Shown in pieces: positions 10,136 to 20,760 of a stretch of 64,000 bases of DNA (position 1 is the first letter of the stretch; every line of letters begins with the position of its first letter). The stretch is from Sinorhizobium sp. A49. GTDB lineage: Bacteria > Pseudomonadota > Alphaproteobacteria > Rhizobiales > Rhizobiaceae. The translations under genes were made by a program, and so were the position numbers. The notes under the pieces were generated by a model. It had not been told where the DNA came from. It saw only the letters and a list, made by a program, of their open reading frames with translations, and ran no database searches. The DNA is taken from NCBI RefSeq assembly GCF_002002725.1, contig NZ_MUNW01000064.1, forward strand, positions 224,166 to 288,165. The letters run 5' to 3'.

Positions 10136-12420
10136 CCAGCAGCAGCGAGAGACATTTCAGGCTTCAGCGACTGGCCACGCGAGGCGGCCACGATCGTGTC
10201 GACGTCGAGGATGAGTGCCACCCTTCCGTCGCCGAGGATGGTCGCAGCTGCGATGCCCGGCACGTGGGTATAGTTGGCCTCGAGGCTCTTGATGACGACC
10301 TGGCGCTGGCCCTGGATGGCGTCGACCATCAGTGCGCGCTGGCCACCACCTTCCGATTCCACCAGAAGTGCGACCCCTTCGACCGGGTCTGCCTGGCTGG
10401 CGCGGAAGTTGAGGATGCGACCGACATCGACCAGCGGGCAGAAGGAGTTGCGGATCGAAATCAGCCGCTGGTTGGAGCCGAAGGAATGGATCGCGGCGGC
10501 TTCCGGCTGCAGTGTTTCGACGATCGCCGTCAACGGCACCACCAGTGTCTGGTTGGCGACCGTGACCACCATGCCGTCAAGCACGGCAAGCGTCAGCGGC
10601 AGGCTCATGGTGAAGACCGAGCCGTGGCCGGGCTTCGACGAGATATTGATGCGACCGCCGAGCGCCTGGATCGAGCGCTTGACCACGTCCATGCCGACGC
10701 CGCGGCCGGAAATGTCGGAGATCTTGTCGGCCGTCGAGAAGCCGGCGTGGAAGATCAGGTTGTCGATCTCCTCGTCGGAGAGATTGGCGTCAGCGGCGAT
10801 CAGATCGTTGTCGATCGCCTTCTGGCGCACCTTCTCGCGGTTGATGCCGGCGCCGTCGTCGGCAAGCTCGATGACGATGCGGCCAGAACGGTGCTTTGCG
10901 GTCAGGCGCACGGTGCCTTCGGCACTCTTGCCGGCGGCGAGACGCTTCTCGGGCGTTTCAAGGCCGTGGTCGACGGCGTTGCGGATCATGTGCGTCAGCG
11001 GTTCGGCCAGCTTGTCGATGACCGTCTTGTCGACTTCGGTGTTTTCGCCCTCGGTGATGAGACGGACAGACTTGCCGGTCATGTCGGCGATTTCGCGAAC
11101 GATGCGCGACATGCGCTGGAACACCGGCTTTACCGGCTGCGCACGGATCGCCATCACCGAGTCCTGGATCTCGCGGGTGAGCTGCTGCAGCTCTTCGAGG
11201 CCCATGTTGATCGACGAGGTGCCGTTGGCGTCGTTTTCGATCACGCTCTGCGACAGCATTGCCTGGTTGATCACGAGTTCGCCGACAAGGTTGATCAGGC
11301 GGTCGACGCGATCGAGATCGACTCGGATGGTCGGTGTCGCGGCGGACGCTGCTGCCTGTTGCGCGGCTGCGGATTGCGCAGCGGCGCTGGCGGCGGCACC
11401 GGCCGATTTTTCAGCGGGGGCGCGGGCGGCGGACTGAGCCATCTGCAAGACGTTGCTGGCGGTACCGGCAGCAGCGACGGCCGCGTTGCGGATCTCCTGC
11501 TGTGCTGCCAGTTGTTCTTCTTCCTCAATCACGCCGATGGGACCAACCGGCTCGTCGTCGAGGATCGACAGGTCGAACGGTACCGGTTGCATCGGCAGCT
11601 CCTCGCCGGCAGGGGCGGCATCGCCCGAGACCAGCGAAACGTCGAGGTCGCAATCCCACTCGGCGAATTCGAACACGGTGCGGATCGCATCCTCACCCTT
11701 GTCCGTCTTCAGCGACACCTTCCAGGAGAAGTAGGCCGTTTCCGGGCTCAGGCGGTCGAGCGTCGGGAGCGCGTCCATGTCGCAATGGATGCTCATTTCG
11801 CCAAGTCGGGAGAGGTCGCGCAGAAGCAGCGTTGCGTCGTTGCCCTTGGCGTAGAGATCGGACTTCGGCTTGAAGACGATCTCGTAGGTCGGCATCTCCA
11901 TCAAGGCCGGCTCGTCCGTCTCGAAATCGTCGAAGGAGAAGGCGACGGGCTGGAAGCCTTCGTCGTTGACGACGGGTGCTGCGACCACCGGGGCGGCCTT
12001 GGCAACCGGCTCGGCAACGGCCGAGGCCTGGGGCACTTCGCCATTGGCAAGCGCCTCGAGCTCCTTGATCAGCTGGCGGCTGCGCGCCTCGTCGACACTG
12101 CCGCCATCGCGAGCAGCGTTCGTCAGGTCGGCGAGCACGTCGGCCGACTTCAGCATCACCTTCAGAACCTCAGGGCCGGGATCGAGCCTGTTGGAACGAA
12201 CGCAATCAAGTGTCGTCTCGAACACGTGGGCGAAGGAGACGAGGTCGTCGAGCCCGAAAGCACCGGCGCCACCCTTGATCGAGTGCACCGCGCGAAACAC
12301 GGCATTGACCGTTTCCGGATCGCGGTCGCCATCATTGAGCTTCAGCAGACCCGATTCCAGTTCGGCGAGTTGTTCCTCGCATTCCTGGAAGAAGATCTCT
12401 TTGATTTCGTTCATATCCAT
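10132..12420 (-). CDS. cheA: Chemotaxis sensor histidine kinase CheA
   Basis: 762 residues. The N-terminal HPt domain carries the phosphorylated His46 in [13 protein letters not shown] CheY-binding/P2 region and an Ala/Gln-rich linker (about 290-360) follow. The dimerisation domain has [19 protein letters not shown]; the HATPase domain has [12 protein letters not shown] (N box), ADDGAGIN and [10 protein letters not shown]; a CheW-like regulatory domain ends the protein. Sits 20 bases after cheY1 and overlaps cheW by four bases. Confidence 0.97.
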   Translation of the reverse strand: MDMNEIKEIFFQECEEQLAELESGLLKLNDGDRDPETVNAVFRAVHSIKGGAGAFGLDDLVSFAHVFETTLDCVRSNRLDPGPEVLKVMLKSADVLADLTNAARDGGSVDEARSRQLIKELEALANGEVPQASAVAEPVAKAAPVVAAPVVNDEGFQPVAFSFDDFETDEPALMEMPTYEIVFKPKSDLYAKGNDATLLLRDLSRLGEMSIHCDMDALPTLDRLSPETAYFSWKVSLKTDKGEDAIRTVFEFAEWDCDLDVSLVSGDAAPAGEELPMQPVPFDLSILDDEPVGPIGVIEEEEQLAAQQEIRNAAVAAAGTASNVLQMAQSAARAPAEKSAGAAASAAAQSAAAQQAAASAATPTIRVDLDRVDRLINLVGELVINQAMLSQSVIENDANGTSSINMGLEELQQLTREIQDSVMAIRAQPVKPVFQRMSRIVREIADMTGKSVRLITEGENTEVDKTVIDKLAEPLTHMIRNAVDHGLETPEKRLAAGKSAEGTVRLTAKHRSGRIVIELADDGAGINREKVRQKAIDNDLIAADANLSDEEIDNLIFHAGFSTADKISDISGRGVGMDVVKRSIQALGGRINISSKPGHGSVFTMSLPLTLAVLDGMVVTVANQTLVVPLTAIVETLQPEAAAIHSFGSNQRLISIRNSFCPLVDVGRILNFRASQADPVEGVALLVESEGGGQRALMVDAIQGQRQVVIKSLEANYTHVPGIAAATILGDGRVALILDVDTIVAASRGQSLKPEMSLAAAG

Positions 12421-12439
12421 TGGAGGCTATCCTCGGACT

Positions 12440-12805
12440 TCAGGCCGTTACGCGCTCGATTGCATCAATCAGTTTGGTCGGGTCGAACGGCTTGACGATC
12501 CAGCCGGTGGCACCGGCCTGACGGGCACGGTTCTTCTTTTCAGCATCGCTTTCCGTGGTCAGGACCAGGATAGGCACAGCGCGGTAGCGGTCGTTCTTGC
12601 GCACGCCTTCGATGAAGCCGAAGCCGTCGAGACGCGGCATGTTGATGTCGGTGACGATGACATCGGGATTGGCTTCTTCGAGAACCTCGAGGCCCTCGAC
12701 GCCGTCCTCTGCCTGGATCGTTTCAAAACCGGCATTGTTCAGCGTGACCAGAAGCATGTTCCGGATCGTCCGGGAGTCGTCGACTGTCAGAACTCGCTTT
12801 TTCAT
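12440..12805 (-). CDS. cheY1: Response regulator CheY1, phosphate sink
   Basis: 121-residue receiver with TVDDSRTIRN, phosphoacceptor in VIVTDINMPRLDGFG, LTTES and VKPF. By order (between cheS and cheA) it is CheY1, which in S. meliloti takes phosphate back from CheY2-P via CheA and so speeds signal termination. Four bases after cheS. Confidence 0.93.
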   Translation of the reverse strand: MKKRVLTVDDSRTIRNMLLVTLNNAGFETIQAEDGVEGLEVLEEANPDVIVTDINMPRLDGFGFIEGVRKNDRYRAVPILVLTTESDAEKKNRARQAGATGWIVKPFDPTKLIDAIERVTA

Positions 12806-12808
12806 TCT

Positions 12809-13102
12809 TCAAATCTCCTTTGCCATCAGGTGGTCGATGTCGACCCCGATGAGCTGTGTCGTTTTCTCGAAAGCGTCCGACACCTTGCTGAAGGTGAAAG
12901 ACAAATGTTCTTCTTCCCAAGTCTTGGCACCAGCCATCAGGACCTGGACACAAAGCGTTCCCACGCGCTCGACCGCGGAGGCGTCGATCGTGAGATCGCT
13001 GCCCTTCAGGCCCAAAAGCTTCTCATGCAACGTCGTCGCTTCGTTCAGGTCCAACACCGGAGCGAGGCTGAGCGTCTTCCGGGCGGTCTTCTTGCTGGCC
13101 AT
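12809..13102 (-). CDS. cheS: STAS-domain chemotaxis protein CheS
   Basis: 97-residue single STAS domain (anti-sigma-factor antagonist fold), with LTIDASAVERVGTLCVQVLM as the typical switch region. S. meliloti CheS binds CheA and speeds CheY1-P dephosphorylation. The conserved phosphorylatable Ser/Thr of SpoIIAA (DxS) appears here as DASAVE. Second gene of the operon, 41 bases after the receptor gene. Confidence 0.88.
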   Translation of the reverse strand: MASKKTARKTLSLAPVLDLNEATTLHEKLLGLKGSDLTIDASAVERVGTLCVQVLMAGAKTWEEEHLSFTFSKVSDAFEKTTQLIGVDIDHLMAKEI

Positions 13103-13143
13103 TCCTGTTTTCCTCGACTGCTAACTCTTGAGTGTCCCTGGGA

Positions 13144-14766
13144 TCAGCGTTGCCAACCGGCGAACTGACGTTGCGGGCCGTCATCGAACAACGGCGTCGC
13201 CATTTCGTCTTCGACCGTGGCCACAGAAGCCGCGAGGCGGCGTCCCTGGCTGGCAGCCGGGGTTGGTGTAGCCGGGTGGCGACGTTCGACACGGAACCTG
13301 CGGATCGTCTCACCCAGCTCGACGATGACATTGTGCAGATCGTCAGAAGAGTGGACCGTCTCGCCCGCCATCGCCGCACTTGCCTTGACGGCGTGCGAGA
13401 TCGCCCCGATGTCCGATGTCACGCCCTTGAGATCGCCGACCTGCTGTTCCGCCTCGCGGGCGATGCCGGAAACAGCTGCATTGATCGATGTGACTTGCTG
13501 GACGATGCTGCTGATCGCATCCTGGGTGCGACCGACGATTTCGACGCCAGTCTCGACCTGCGACTTGGTGCCCGTTACCAGTTGCTTGATTTCACGCGCC
13601 GCCTCGCCGGAGCGCTGCGCAAGCGCACGCACTTCCTGGGCAACGACGGCAAAGCCACGGCCGCTGTCGCCTGCCCTTGCAGCCTCGATGCCGGCGTTCA
13701 GCGCCAGGAGGTTGGTCTGGAAGGCGATCTCGTCGATAACGCCGATGATCTGGCCGATCTTCTCGGCTGATGCCTCGATGTCGGCCATGGCGGAGATTGC
13801 CTGACCGGCAATCTCGCCGCTGCGCTCGACGGCAACCCTTGTCTCGTTGGCCTTTGCTTCGGTCGCACTGATGCGGCTCGATCCTGTGGCCATGCGTTCG
13901 GTCATGTCGGCAAGTGCTGCAATTTGGCCTGAGAGGGCATCGGCTTCCGCTGCGGCCTTGTCGGAGAAACCGGCAGCACCTTCGCGCAGACGGCCGATAA
14001 AGGCCTCGGCCGCCTGGCCGCGCTGATCGGCAGACTGCAGGCTCTGCTGGATCGTATCGAGGGCCGCATTCAAACTGGCAACGATCGGCTGGTAGGCATC
14101 CGGCGCGTTCTCAGACAGGCGCACGCCAAGGTCGCCCTCGTTCAAGCCCTTGGCGAAATCGCCGAAAAGCGTCGTTACAGCCTGTTCGTCGGCGCTGTGC
14201 TGGTCGGCAAGCTGGCGCTGGTGCTGCTGTCGCAGGGCGTTGAAGCGGAGCGAGACGCCGATCTCGGTGTCGACGAAGACGGTGCGGACAAGTGCCGCGA
14301 CCAGATCGCACAATTCCTTGCGCCGTCCCCTGCCCATCGGCAGGAAAGACTTAGGCCAAGCCTCTTCAATGAGGCCGACAACCAGATGTTCAAGCACGAC
14401 TGCATGGCTTGCCATCTGCCAGCGCGGATCGAGGCCCATGCGGTTCGAAGTATCGGCAAGCACCTTGACGCGCTCGGCATAGAGGCCGTCAAAGCGTGCA
14501 TCGGTCAGCACGTTCCAGTGCGACGATTGAATGTCCTGCAGCCGTTCGAGCTGCCGATCGCTATCGAAGTGCCGGGCTGCGTCGGGATAGCTCTGCAGGC
14601 GCTGGAAGAGATCGCGAAGCGCTGCGTCGATACGGGGGGAAAGCTTCTGCCGGGTGTCACGGACGCGGGAACAGCTCTCGTCGTCGAGCCCGGCAAAACG
14701 CAAGCGCTCCAGCAGACTGCCTGCCTGGCCCTTCCTTGCCTGTTCTGACGATGCTTCCTGCCTCAA
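13144..14766 (-). CDS. icpA: Soluble globin-fold chemoreceptor IcpA
   Basis: 540-residue cytoplasmic methyl-accepting protein with no membrane span, first gene of the che operon. Residues about 20-175 resemble a globin-coupled sensor (HemAT-like): [20 protein letters not shown] then [12 protein letters not shown]-like stretch (about 225-255) and a methyl-accepting signalling domain follow, with hairpin [20 protein letters not shown] and [20 protein letters not shown]. The proximal haem histidine expected before RIGL is Ser107. No C-terminal receptor-methylation pentapeptide is evident (ends FAGWQR). Confidence 0.88.
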   Translation of the reverse strand: MRQEASSEQARKGQAGSLLERLRFAGLDDESCSRVRDTRQKLSPRIDAALRDLFQRLQSYPDAARHFDSDRQLERLQDIQSSHWNVLTDARFDGLYAERVKVLADTSNRMGLDPRWQMASHAVVLEHLVVGLIEEAWPKSFLPMGRGRRKELCDLVAALVRTVFVDTEIGVSLRFNALRQQHQRQLADQHSADEQAVTTLFGDFAKGLNEGDLGVRLSENAPDAYQPIVASLNAALDTIQQSLQSADQRGQAAEAFIGRLREGAAGFSDKAAAEADALSGQIAALADMTERMATGSSRISATEAKANETRVAVERSGEIAGQAISAMADIEASAEKIGQIIGVIDEIAFQTNLLALNAGIEAARAGDSGRGFAVVAQEVRALAQRSGEAAREIKQLVTGTKSQVETGVEIVGRTQDAISSIVQQVTSINAAVSGIAREAEQQVGDLKGVTSDIGAISHAVKASAAMAGETVHSSDDLHNVIVELGETIRRFRVERRHPATPTPAASQGRRLAASVATVEDEMATPLFDDGPQRQFAGWQR

Positions 14767-15282
14767 CGCTCAATCCCCGGTTTTTCATGCTTGGAATTCA
14801 CCTGGGGAGGAACAGGACAGTCCACGGTCCACCGGACGTGCACGCCACATCGATGCGATCAGCCTCCGCCGCCTGGGCGTCTGCTATCGTCCATCCCGCA
14901 AGTAAATTCGGTGAAGAATCGATACCGGACCGGAACCGGTACGGCGGGGCGGCATCATGCCTTGAGGAGACTGTGAATTTTTCCCATTCCGACGTGTGGG
15001 ACAATGTTTATGGTTAATTCCTTGCTTGAAGGTTAACGGTTGATAGCTTGTAACTGGAATCACTAAAATTCGCCGGACGTTTTCGGGCGTTGATTTTGCG
15101 GCGCAGCAATGCCTCACTATTGCCGGCGGATTTCAACAGGTTTTCACTCACAAGAGTTTAGAATTGTACTTCTACTTGCGCTCGCGTATCGAAGCGAAAG
15201 TGAAGTGGGCGCGGATCGCGCGAAAGAAACCTTTGCAGCAAGCAAAGCGACATCATGACGATGCGCTGACGGGAAACGAACA
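14767..15282. other. Gene-free region upstream of the che operon
   Basis: About 515 bases between icpA and a small plus-strand gene. No coding region is supported. It must contain the che operon promoter on the minus strand and the small gene's promoter on the plus strand. No motif is called with confidence. Confidence 0.45.
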
Positions 15283-15396
15283 ATGATTGTTCTTGGAATT
15301 GGCGCCGCGCTCACAGCAATCCTGACAATGATGGCCGTATCCATCGTGCTCAATCTCGAGCATAACCGTTCGGCAAACCGCAGCTCGGTTTTCTGA
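15283..15396 (+). CDS. Small single-span membrane protein (37 aa)
   Basis: ATG with a purine-rich GGGAA 10 bases upstream. The product is 37 residues: a hydrophobic span (LGIGAALTAILTMMAVSIVL) followed by a polar tail ending NRSSVF. A hairpin with a T run lies 33 bases downstream on the same strand, supporting a real transcription unit. No family recognised. Confidence 0.5.
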   Translation: MIVLGIGAALTAILTMMAVSIVLNLEHNRSANRSSVF

Positions 15397-15428
15397 GCGC
15401 AAGAACGGGCGTTATCGTCGCCGACGCG

Positions 15429-15452
15429 CGGCTCATGCGGAGCCGTTTCTCT
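15429..15452 (+). terminator. Terminator after the 37-aa membrane protein gene
   Basis: CGGCTC (15429-15434), loop ATGCG, GAGCCG (15440-15445), then TTTCTCTC. The T run is on the plus strand, so it serves the small gene upstream rather than rhaK, whose transcript runs the other way. Confidence 0.55.
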
Positions 15453-15460
15453 CCCACATC

Positions 15461-16858
15461 TTAGCCTTGCTGACCGCCATTGCCCTGTTGCACATGGCTT
15501 TTCGTCAGCGACCGCCAGTTTTCCGCATATCGTACGAAACTCTCGGGCACCGGGCCGGTGAACACTTGCACACCGGTTCGCACGTGGCGACCGTCGACAA
15601 GGCTTGCAGCCCCGAGGCTGGTGCCGGTGACGTTGTGGCTGTCGGCAAGGACCGGTCGCCCCGTTGCCGCCTGCAGCATGCGCAGATAGGCGGCGTTGGC
15701 GGCAAACGGCCCCTCGACGACAATGTCGCCGCGCGCACCGATGAGATCGAGGCAGGTCGCCGTCATCAAGGCCAGATGGAACGACACGGCGGCGACCTTG
15801 CCGGCTGGCGTCAGCATCTCTTCATCCAGCGTCCAGCGGGCCTTGGCTGACGGGAAAGGCCCGGAGCCTTCGGGAAGCGAAGGCAGAATCATGTGCTCCG
15901 CAGCAACGACGGCCTCCTCGTCTTCGAACGAAGCGGACGTCGGGTTATCGCCGAGCAGCAGGGCGAAGGCGCGACCGCCCATGAAGCGCGCCGAGGGAAC
16001 GGGGTCGCCGAGCGCGTTGACGTTGATCAGCGTATCGCGATGTTCGTCGAGCGTCACCTTGGCGGCGCCAACCGCCAGCATCACGACCCAGGTGCCGGTC
16101 GACACCACTGAGAAAGGTGCTTTGCGGGTCAAGAGGTGCGGCAGCAGCGATGCGTTGGAATCATGGATGCCGCAATAGACCGGCGTGCCGGCGGGAATGC
16201 CGGTGGCGGCGCAAAGCTCCGGCAGCAACGCGCCGACGATATCGTCTGCCTTGCGCACCGGCGCAAACAGGTGTCGCCAGCCCTGGCTTTCCACCAGCGT
16301 CGAGAAGGTACCGGCCGTCGGGTTCCAGAGATCGGTGTGGCAACCGAGCGAGGTCAGTTCGTTGACGCGGACGCCGGTCAGCCGGAAGGTCCAGTATTGC
16401 GCATAGGTCAGGATTGTCGCGACCCTGGCGAAGGCATCGGGAAAAGTCTGCTGCTGCCAGAACAGTTGCGCGCCGACGTTCAGCCCCACCGGCAGGCGCG
16501 CCGAACCGGTTTCGGCAAAGGGCGGGCGAACGCGCCCATAGGCCTCCGATAGAGTGTCCGGCCCACCAAATTCGTAGTCGAGCACCGGCAGGGCAAGTCC
16601 GCCGGCTTGGTCGAGAACGACCGCCGTCGCTCCGTGGGTGGTGATCGAGATCGCCTGCAAGCGGTGCTCGGCGTGCAGCGCCTTCAAGCTATCGAGCACG
16701 AAAGCCCAGAGACGGTCGACATCGAAATGCGGGTACGGATCGCCCTGGACGACACCGTTTGCAGTCTTGCGCACGGCAATCTCTTCAAAACGATCGAGAT
16801 CAACCGCTGCGACCTTGGCATTCGTTTTGCCGATGTCGATGACGCCTACGATCCGCAT
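15461..16858 (-). CDS. rhaK: Rhamnose kinase RhaK, FGGY family
   Basis: 465-residue sugar kinase. The N-terminal phosphate-binding motif is GVIDIGKTNAKVAAVD; the C-terminal half has VVSTGTWVV and IVVEGPFAANAAYLRML. In R. leguminosarum and S. meliloti RhaK phosphorylates rhamnose-derived sugar and is also needed for uptake by the RhaSTPQ transporter. Last gene of rhaRSTPQUK; it starts 4 bases after rhaU. Confidence 0.92.
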   Translation of the reverse strand: MRIVGVIDIGKTNAKVAAVDLDRFEEIAVRKTANGVVQGDPYPHFDVDRLWAFVLDSLKALHAEHRLQAISITTHGATAVVLDQAGGLALPVLDYEFGGPDTLSEAYGRVRPPFAETGSARLPVGLNVGAQLFWQQQTFPDAFARVATILTYAQYWTFRLTGVRVNELTSLGCHTDLWNPTAGTFSTLVESQGWRHLFAPVRKADDIVGALLPELCAATGIPAGTPVYCGIHDSNASLLPHLLTRKAPFSVVSTGTWVVMLAVGAAKVTLDEHRDTLINVNALGDPVPSARFMGGRAFALLLGDNPTSASFEDEEAVVAAEHMILPSLPEGSGPFPSAKARWTLDEEMLTPAGKVAAVSFHLALMTATCLDLIGARGDIVVEGPFAANAAYLRMLQAATGRPVLADSHNVTGTSLGAASLVDGRHVRTGVQVFTGPVPESFVRYAENWRSLTKSHVQQGNGGQQG

Positions 16859-16862
16859 CGGG

Positions 16863-17177
16863 TCAGCTCATGTGAAAGACGGTTTTGAGCGGCACGGCGA
16901 CCGGCTCGTTATCGCCACGGGTTTCCATGATGTCGGCCATATGGGCCCACCACTTCTGCATGACCGGATGAGAGGGCAGATCGGCCATGCCGTGATCGTC
17001 CGTGCGCCAGAGAACGCCGAAAAGCAGATCGTTCTCTTCGTCGAGATGGATGGAGTAATCGGAGACGCCCGCATCTTTTAACAGAGCCACCAGTTCCGGC
17101 CAGATCGCATCGTGGCGCGCGGTGTATTCGGCGGCCATTCCCGGATTGAGCCGCATGCGAAAAGCGTATTTTTCCAT
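16863..17177 (-). CDS. rhaU: L-rhamnose mutarotase RhaU (RhaM family)
   Basis: 104 residues, the usual size of the family. It interconverts alpha and beta anomers of L-rhamnose. Visible motifs: [20 protein letters not shown] with the catalytic-region His in [21 protein letters not shown], and the Trp pair in [13 protein letters not shown]. The ATG at 17177 has GAGG upstream; an in-frame start 18 bases earlier is less likely. Confidence 0.93.
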   Translation of the reverse strand: MEKYAFRMRLNPGMAAEYTARHDAIWPELVALLKDAGVSDYSIHLDEENDLLFGVLWRTDDHGMADLPSHPVMQKWWAHMADIMETRGDNEPVAVPLKTVFHMS

Positions 17178-17184
17178 GGAAACC

Positions 17185-18189
17185 TCAGTGGGCAAGACGG
17201 CGGCGGGCGCGTCGCCACAGGATGGGCAGGGCGATCACGGAGATCAACAGCAGACCGATAAAGATCGACATGACGATGCCCGGAACGTTCAGCAATCCGA
17301 AGCCGAAGGTGACCATGCCCATGATCAGGGCGGCAAGCACCACGCCCGGAATGGTACCGGACCCGCCGAGAATGCTGACGCCGCCAAGCACCACCATGGT
17401 CACGACCTCCAGTTCCCAGCCGAGGGCGATCGACGGACGGGTGGAGCCGAGGCGTGAGGTCAGGCAGATCGAAGCGAGCCCGGCCATCAGGCCTGTGAGC
17501 AGGAACAGCGTGAACTTCACCCTGTTGACACGGATGCCAGAAAACAGCGCTGCCGTCTGGTTGTTGCCGATCGCGTAGACGGCACGGCCGAAATTGGTCT
17601 TGTGCAGCACCACGCCATAGACCACGGCCAGGACGACGAACATCGTGAATTCGAAGGAAAACACCCACCAGACATAGCCCTGCCCGAACCAGGCAAAGCT
17701 GTCGGGATAACCGGTGAAGGCCTGATCGCCGAGGATGATGAAAGACAACCCTCGGAACAGGCTCATGGTACCGATGGTGACGACGATAGACGGCAGGCCA
17801 AGTCCGGTGATCAGCAGTCCGTTGACGACGCCGCAGGCGAGCCCGACCGAAAGACCGACAACCACCAGCGCCGGCGTATCGAAGCCGAGCTGGACCGCAT
17901 AACCCATCGCCGTCGAGGCCAGCGCAATGATCGAAGCAACCGAGAGATCGATCTCGCCGGAAATGATCACCAGCGCCATGGCGAAGGCGATCATCGCCTT
18001 TTCGGTGAAATTGAAGGTGGCGTCGGACAGGTTCCACGGATCGAGAAAATAGGGTGACGCCAGCGAATTGCCGAGGAAGATGAGACAGGCAACAACGAGC
18101 AGCAAGCTTTCCCAGCTTTTCAGCAGGCGCGCGCCGCGCCCTTCGAGGCGATCGGGAATGTTGCGGGGGGAGAGATGCGTTTCGGCCAT
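17185..18189 (-). CDS. rhaQ: Rhamnose ABC transporter permease RhaQ
   Basis: 334-residue polytopic permease of the RbsC/AraH type with eight or more hydrophobic segments and the motif [13 protein letters not shown], plus [18 protein letters not shown] near the C-terminus. The ATG at 18189 overlaps the rhaP stop (TGATG). The frame is open further upstream but that part is antisense-like and out of family. Partner of RhaP in the membrane channel. Confidence 0.92.
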   Translation of the reverse strand: MAETHLSPRNIPDRLEGRGARLLKSWESLLLVVACLIFLGNSLASPYFLDPWNLSDATFNFTEKAMIAFAMALVIISGEIDLSVASIIALASTAMGYAVQLGFDTPALVVVGLSVGLACGVVNGLLITGLGLPSIVVTIGTMSLFRGLSFIILGDQAFTGYPDSFAWFGQGYVWWVFSFEFTMFVVLAVVYGVVLHKTNFGRAVYAIGNNQTAALFSGIRVNRVKFTLFLLTGLMAGLASICLTSRLGSTRPSIALGWELEVVTMVVLGGVSILGGSGTIPGVVLAALIMGMVTFGFGLLNVPGIVMSIFIGLLLISVIALPILWRRARRRLAH

Positions 18190-19166
18190 CAGACAGCCTC
18201 CGCCTTCTTGAGGATGACGCGGCCCTTGCGCCGTTCGGCACGGGCGTTGACGGCAACGGCCGTGATGATGACCATGCCGGAGATCGCCATCTGGGCGAAG
18301 GGCGAGATGTTGATGACCGGCAGGGCGTTCTTGATGACGCCGAGGAACAAGGCACCGAGCACCGCGCCCGGGACCGAACCGATGCCGCCGGCAATCGAGA
18401 TGCCGCCGATGACGCAGGCGGCGATGATGTCGAGTTCGAAACCGGCGGCGATATCGACATAGGCAACCGCATAACGCGACACCCAGAGATAACCGGAGAG
18501 GCCGGCAAGCGTGCCCGAAAGGCAGTAGGCGAAGAAGCGGGTGCGGCCGACATCGATGCCTGTATAGACGGCCGCATGCGGATTGCCGCCGACGGCAAAG
18601 AAGGCGCGCCCGAGCGGCGTGCGGCTCATCACCAGAAACATCGCCGCGACCATGACGACCGACAGCCAGGAGAGCACGGGAATGCCAGCGAGATCGGCAC
18701 GCGGAAAGCTCTTGAAGGCATCGCTCATCTGGTGGGCATTGATCCACTTGCCGTTGGTCAGAAGGAAGATCAGCCCGCGATAGATCGTCAGGGTACCGAG
18801 CGTGACGACGATCGGCGGGATATCGAGTTTCCAGACCAGCGCCCCGTTGATCATGCCGAGGATGGCACCGAGCGCCATCGCAGAGATGATGATGACCGGG
18901 ATCGGCAGACCGGGAAAGGCGGCGTTCAGCATCGCCGCGACCATGCCGGAAAGCGCCAGGTTTGCCGCCATTGAAAGATCGATGCAGCGCGTCAGGATCA
19001 CGGCCATCTGGCCGAGCGCCAGGATGATCAGGATCGAGGTGTCGTTGTAGACACGCGCCAGATTGGCCGGCGCGACGAAGGGCGGGAAGCGCCAGGCGAT
19101 CAGGGCGACCAGCACCAGGATCGCGCCGACGAGCAGCAGTTCACGATTTTTCAGGAGCTTGGCCAT
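18189..19166 (-). CDS. rhaP: Rhamnose ABC transporter permease RhaP
   Basis: 325-residue polytopic permease paralogous to RhaQ, with LTRCIDLSMAANLALSGMVA and the C-terminal CVIGGISIAGGIGSVPGAVL. Start codon overlaps the rhaT stop by one base (TGATG), and its own stop overlaps rhaQ likewise, showing translational coupling of the whole transporter. Confidence 0.92.
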   Translation of the reverse strand: MAKLLKNRELLLVGAILVLVALIAWRFPPFVAPANLARVYNDTSILIILALGQMAVILTRCIDLSMAANLALSGMVAAMLNAAFPGLPIPVIIISAMALGAILGMINGALVWKLDIPPIVVTLGTLTIYRGLIFLLTNGKWINAHQMSDAFKSFPRADLAGIPVLSWLSVVMVAAMFLVMSRTPLGRAFFAVGGNPHAAVYTGIDVGRTRFFAYCLSGTLAGLSGYLWVSRYAVAYVDIAAGFELDIIAACVIGGISIAGGIGSVPGAVLGALFLGVIKNALPVINISPFAQMAISGMVIITAVAVNARAERRKGRVILKKAEAV

Positions 19167-20689
19167 CACGCGGCCTCCGTTATGCCGGCGGCCGCACGCA
19201 CCAACTTTTCCGCCGTCAGCTCGTCCCGTTCGAGGCGGCCGGCGATGCGACCCTCGCGCATGACGATGACGCGATCCGACATGCCCATGATTTCGGGGAT
19301 TTCGGAGGAGACCATGATGACGCTGAGGCCCTCCGCTGCAAGTTCGCTCATGAAGGCGTGGACGGCGGCCTTGGAGCCGATGTCGATGCCCTTGGTCGGC
19401 TCGTCCAAGATGATCACTTTCGGCTTGGTCGCCAGCCATTTGGCGATGACCACCTTCTGCTGGTTACCGCCCGAAAGCGTGCCGACATCCTGGTCAAGCG
19501 ACGCTGCCCGCAGGTCGAGCCGCGAGGTATATTCCCGCGCAAGCGCGAACTCATTCGCGAGCTTCAGGAAACCGGAGCGCGAGGTGCGAGACAAGGACGG
19601 CAACGTCACATTTTGAAAGATCGGCAGACCGATGATCGCGCCCTGTCGGCCACGCTCTTCCGGCACATAGACGATGCCGCTCCTGATCGCCTCCGCCGGG
19701 CTGCGGATCACCAGGATCTCACCGTCGAGCCTGATGGCGCCCGCCGACGGGCGGGTGATGCCGATCAGCGACTGCATGAATTCGGAACGGCCTGCACCGA
19801 CGAGGCCATAGAAGCCGAGGATCTCGCCGCGCCGCAGTTCGAAGTTGATGTCCTCGAATTCGGTCGGGTGGCGGTAGCCGGAGACCGTCAGCACCGGCGC
19901 GCCGATGGCGACGTCCTTCTTCGGATAGACCGAACCGACGGCGCGGCCGACCATCATGCGCACGAGATCGTCCTGGGCGACATCGGCGATCAACCCCTCG
20001 CCGACCATCGTTCCGTCGCGAAACACGGTGTAGCGATCGGCAATGCGGAAGATCTCGTCGAACTTGTGGCTGATGAACAGGATGGCCTTGCCGTCCGCCT
20101 TCAACCGTTCGACCAGCGCATAGAGTTCGTGAATTTCCTTGTGCGAGAGCGCCGCCGTCGGCTCGTCCATGATGACGACGCGGGCGTCGACCGACAGCGC
20201 GCGGGCAATTGCCACCAGATGTTTCTTGGCGATGCCGAGATCGCGAAGCCGGATGGTCGGATCGAAATCGGCACCGGCGCGGAGCAGAAGCGCACGCGCA
20301 TCCGCGTTCAACTTCTTCCAGTCGATCAGGCCGAAACGATTGCGCGGGGCGTGGCCGAGGAAGATGTTTTCGGCAACAGACAACTCGTCGAAAAGCACCG
20401 TTTCCTGGTGAATGGCGGTGACGCCGGCGCGTGCGGCGGAAAGCGCTGTCGCGAACGTCGTTTCCATATCCGCGACCCGGATGCTGCCGCCGTCAGGCTG
20501 GTAGATTCCAGTCAGGATCTTGACGAGGGTCGACTTGCCGGCACCGTTCTCACCGACGAGTGCCGTTACCGAGCCCGGATAAAGCGACAGCGAGACGTCG
20601 GACAATGCCTTGACGCCGGGAAAGGACTTGGAAATCCCCTCGAGCGCTATGGCGGGCTTCATCCGCGATGTGGTCGTGTCCTGCAGCAA
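19166..20689 (-). CDS. rhaT: Rhamnose ABC transporter ATPase RhaT
   Basis: Double ABC-domain sugar-import ATPase (507 residues from TTG). The first Walker A is GENGAGKSTLVK; the second is the degenerate GLVGAGRSEF with Arg for Lys, usual in RbsA-type proteins. Signature LSGGNQQKV and Walker B VIILDEPTKG in the second half. Start: the TTG at 20689 has GGTGGA just upstream; the in-frame ATG at 20662 (MKPAIALEG) lacks a clear ribosome site but starts the conserved domain, so either is possible. Confidence 0.9.
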   Translation of the reverse strand: MLQDTTTSRMKPAIALEGISKSFPGVKALSDVSLSLYPGSVTALVGENGAGKSTLVKILTGIYQPDGGSIRVADMETTFATALSAARAGVTAIHQETVLFDELSVAENIFLGHAPRNRFGLIDWKKLNADARALLLRAGADFDPTIRLRDLGIAKKHLVAIARALSVDARVVIMDEPTAALSHKEIHELYALVERLKADGKAILFISHKFDEIFRIADRYTVFRDGTMVGEGLIADVAQDDLVRMMVGRAVGSVYPKKDVAIGAPVLTVSGYRHPTEFEDINFELRRGEILGFYGLVGAGRSEFMQSLIGITRPSAGAIRLDGEILVIRSPAEAIRSGIVYVPEERGRQGAIIGLPIFQNVTLPSLSRTSRSGFLKLANEFALAREYTSRLDLRAASLDQDVGTLSGGNQQKVVIAKWLATKPKVIILDEPTKGIDIGSKAAVHAFMSELAAEGLSVIMVSSEIPEIMGMSDRVIVMREGRIAGRLERDELTAEKLVRAAAGITEAA

Positions 20690-20760
20690 GAGAGTCCACC
20701 AATTCAGTTGTTTGAGGTAGCGGTCACGTGACCCGCCTTCACCTTGCCCGTGGAGAAGAA

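Noticed and set aside
9991..12495. 834-codon open frame on the plus strand opposite cheA and cheW
   Set aside because: Exactly antisense to cheA with its HPt, ATPase and CheW-like motifs; the product is low-complexity, His/Arg/Gly-rich and has no family motif. A high-GC codon artefact.
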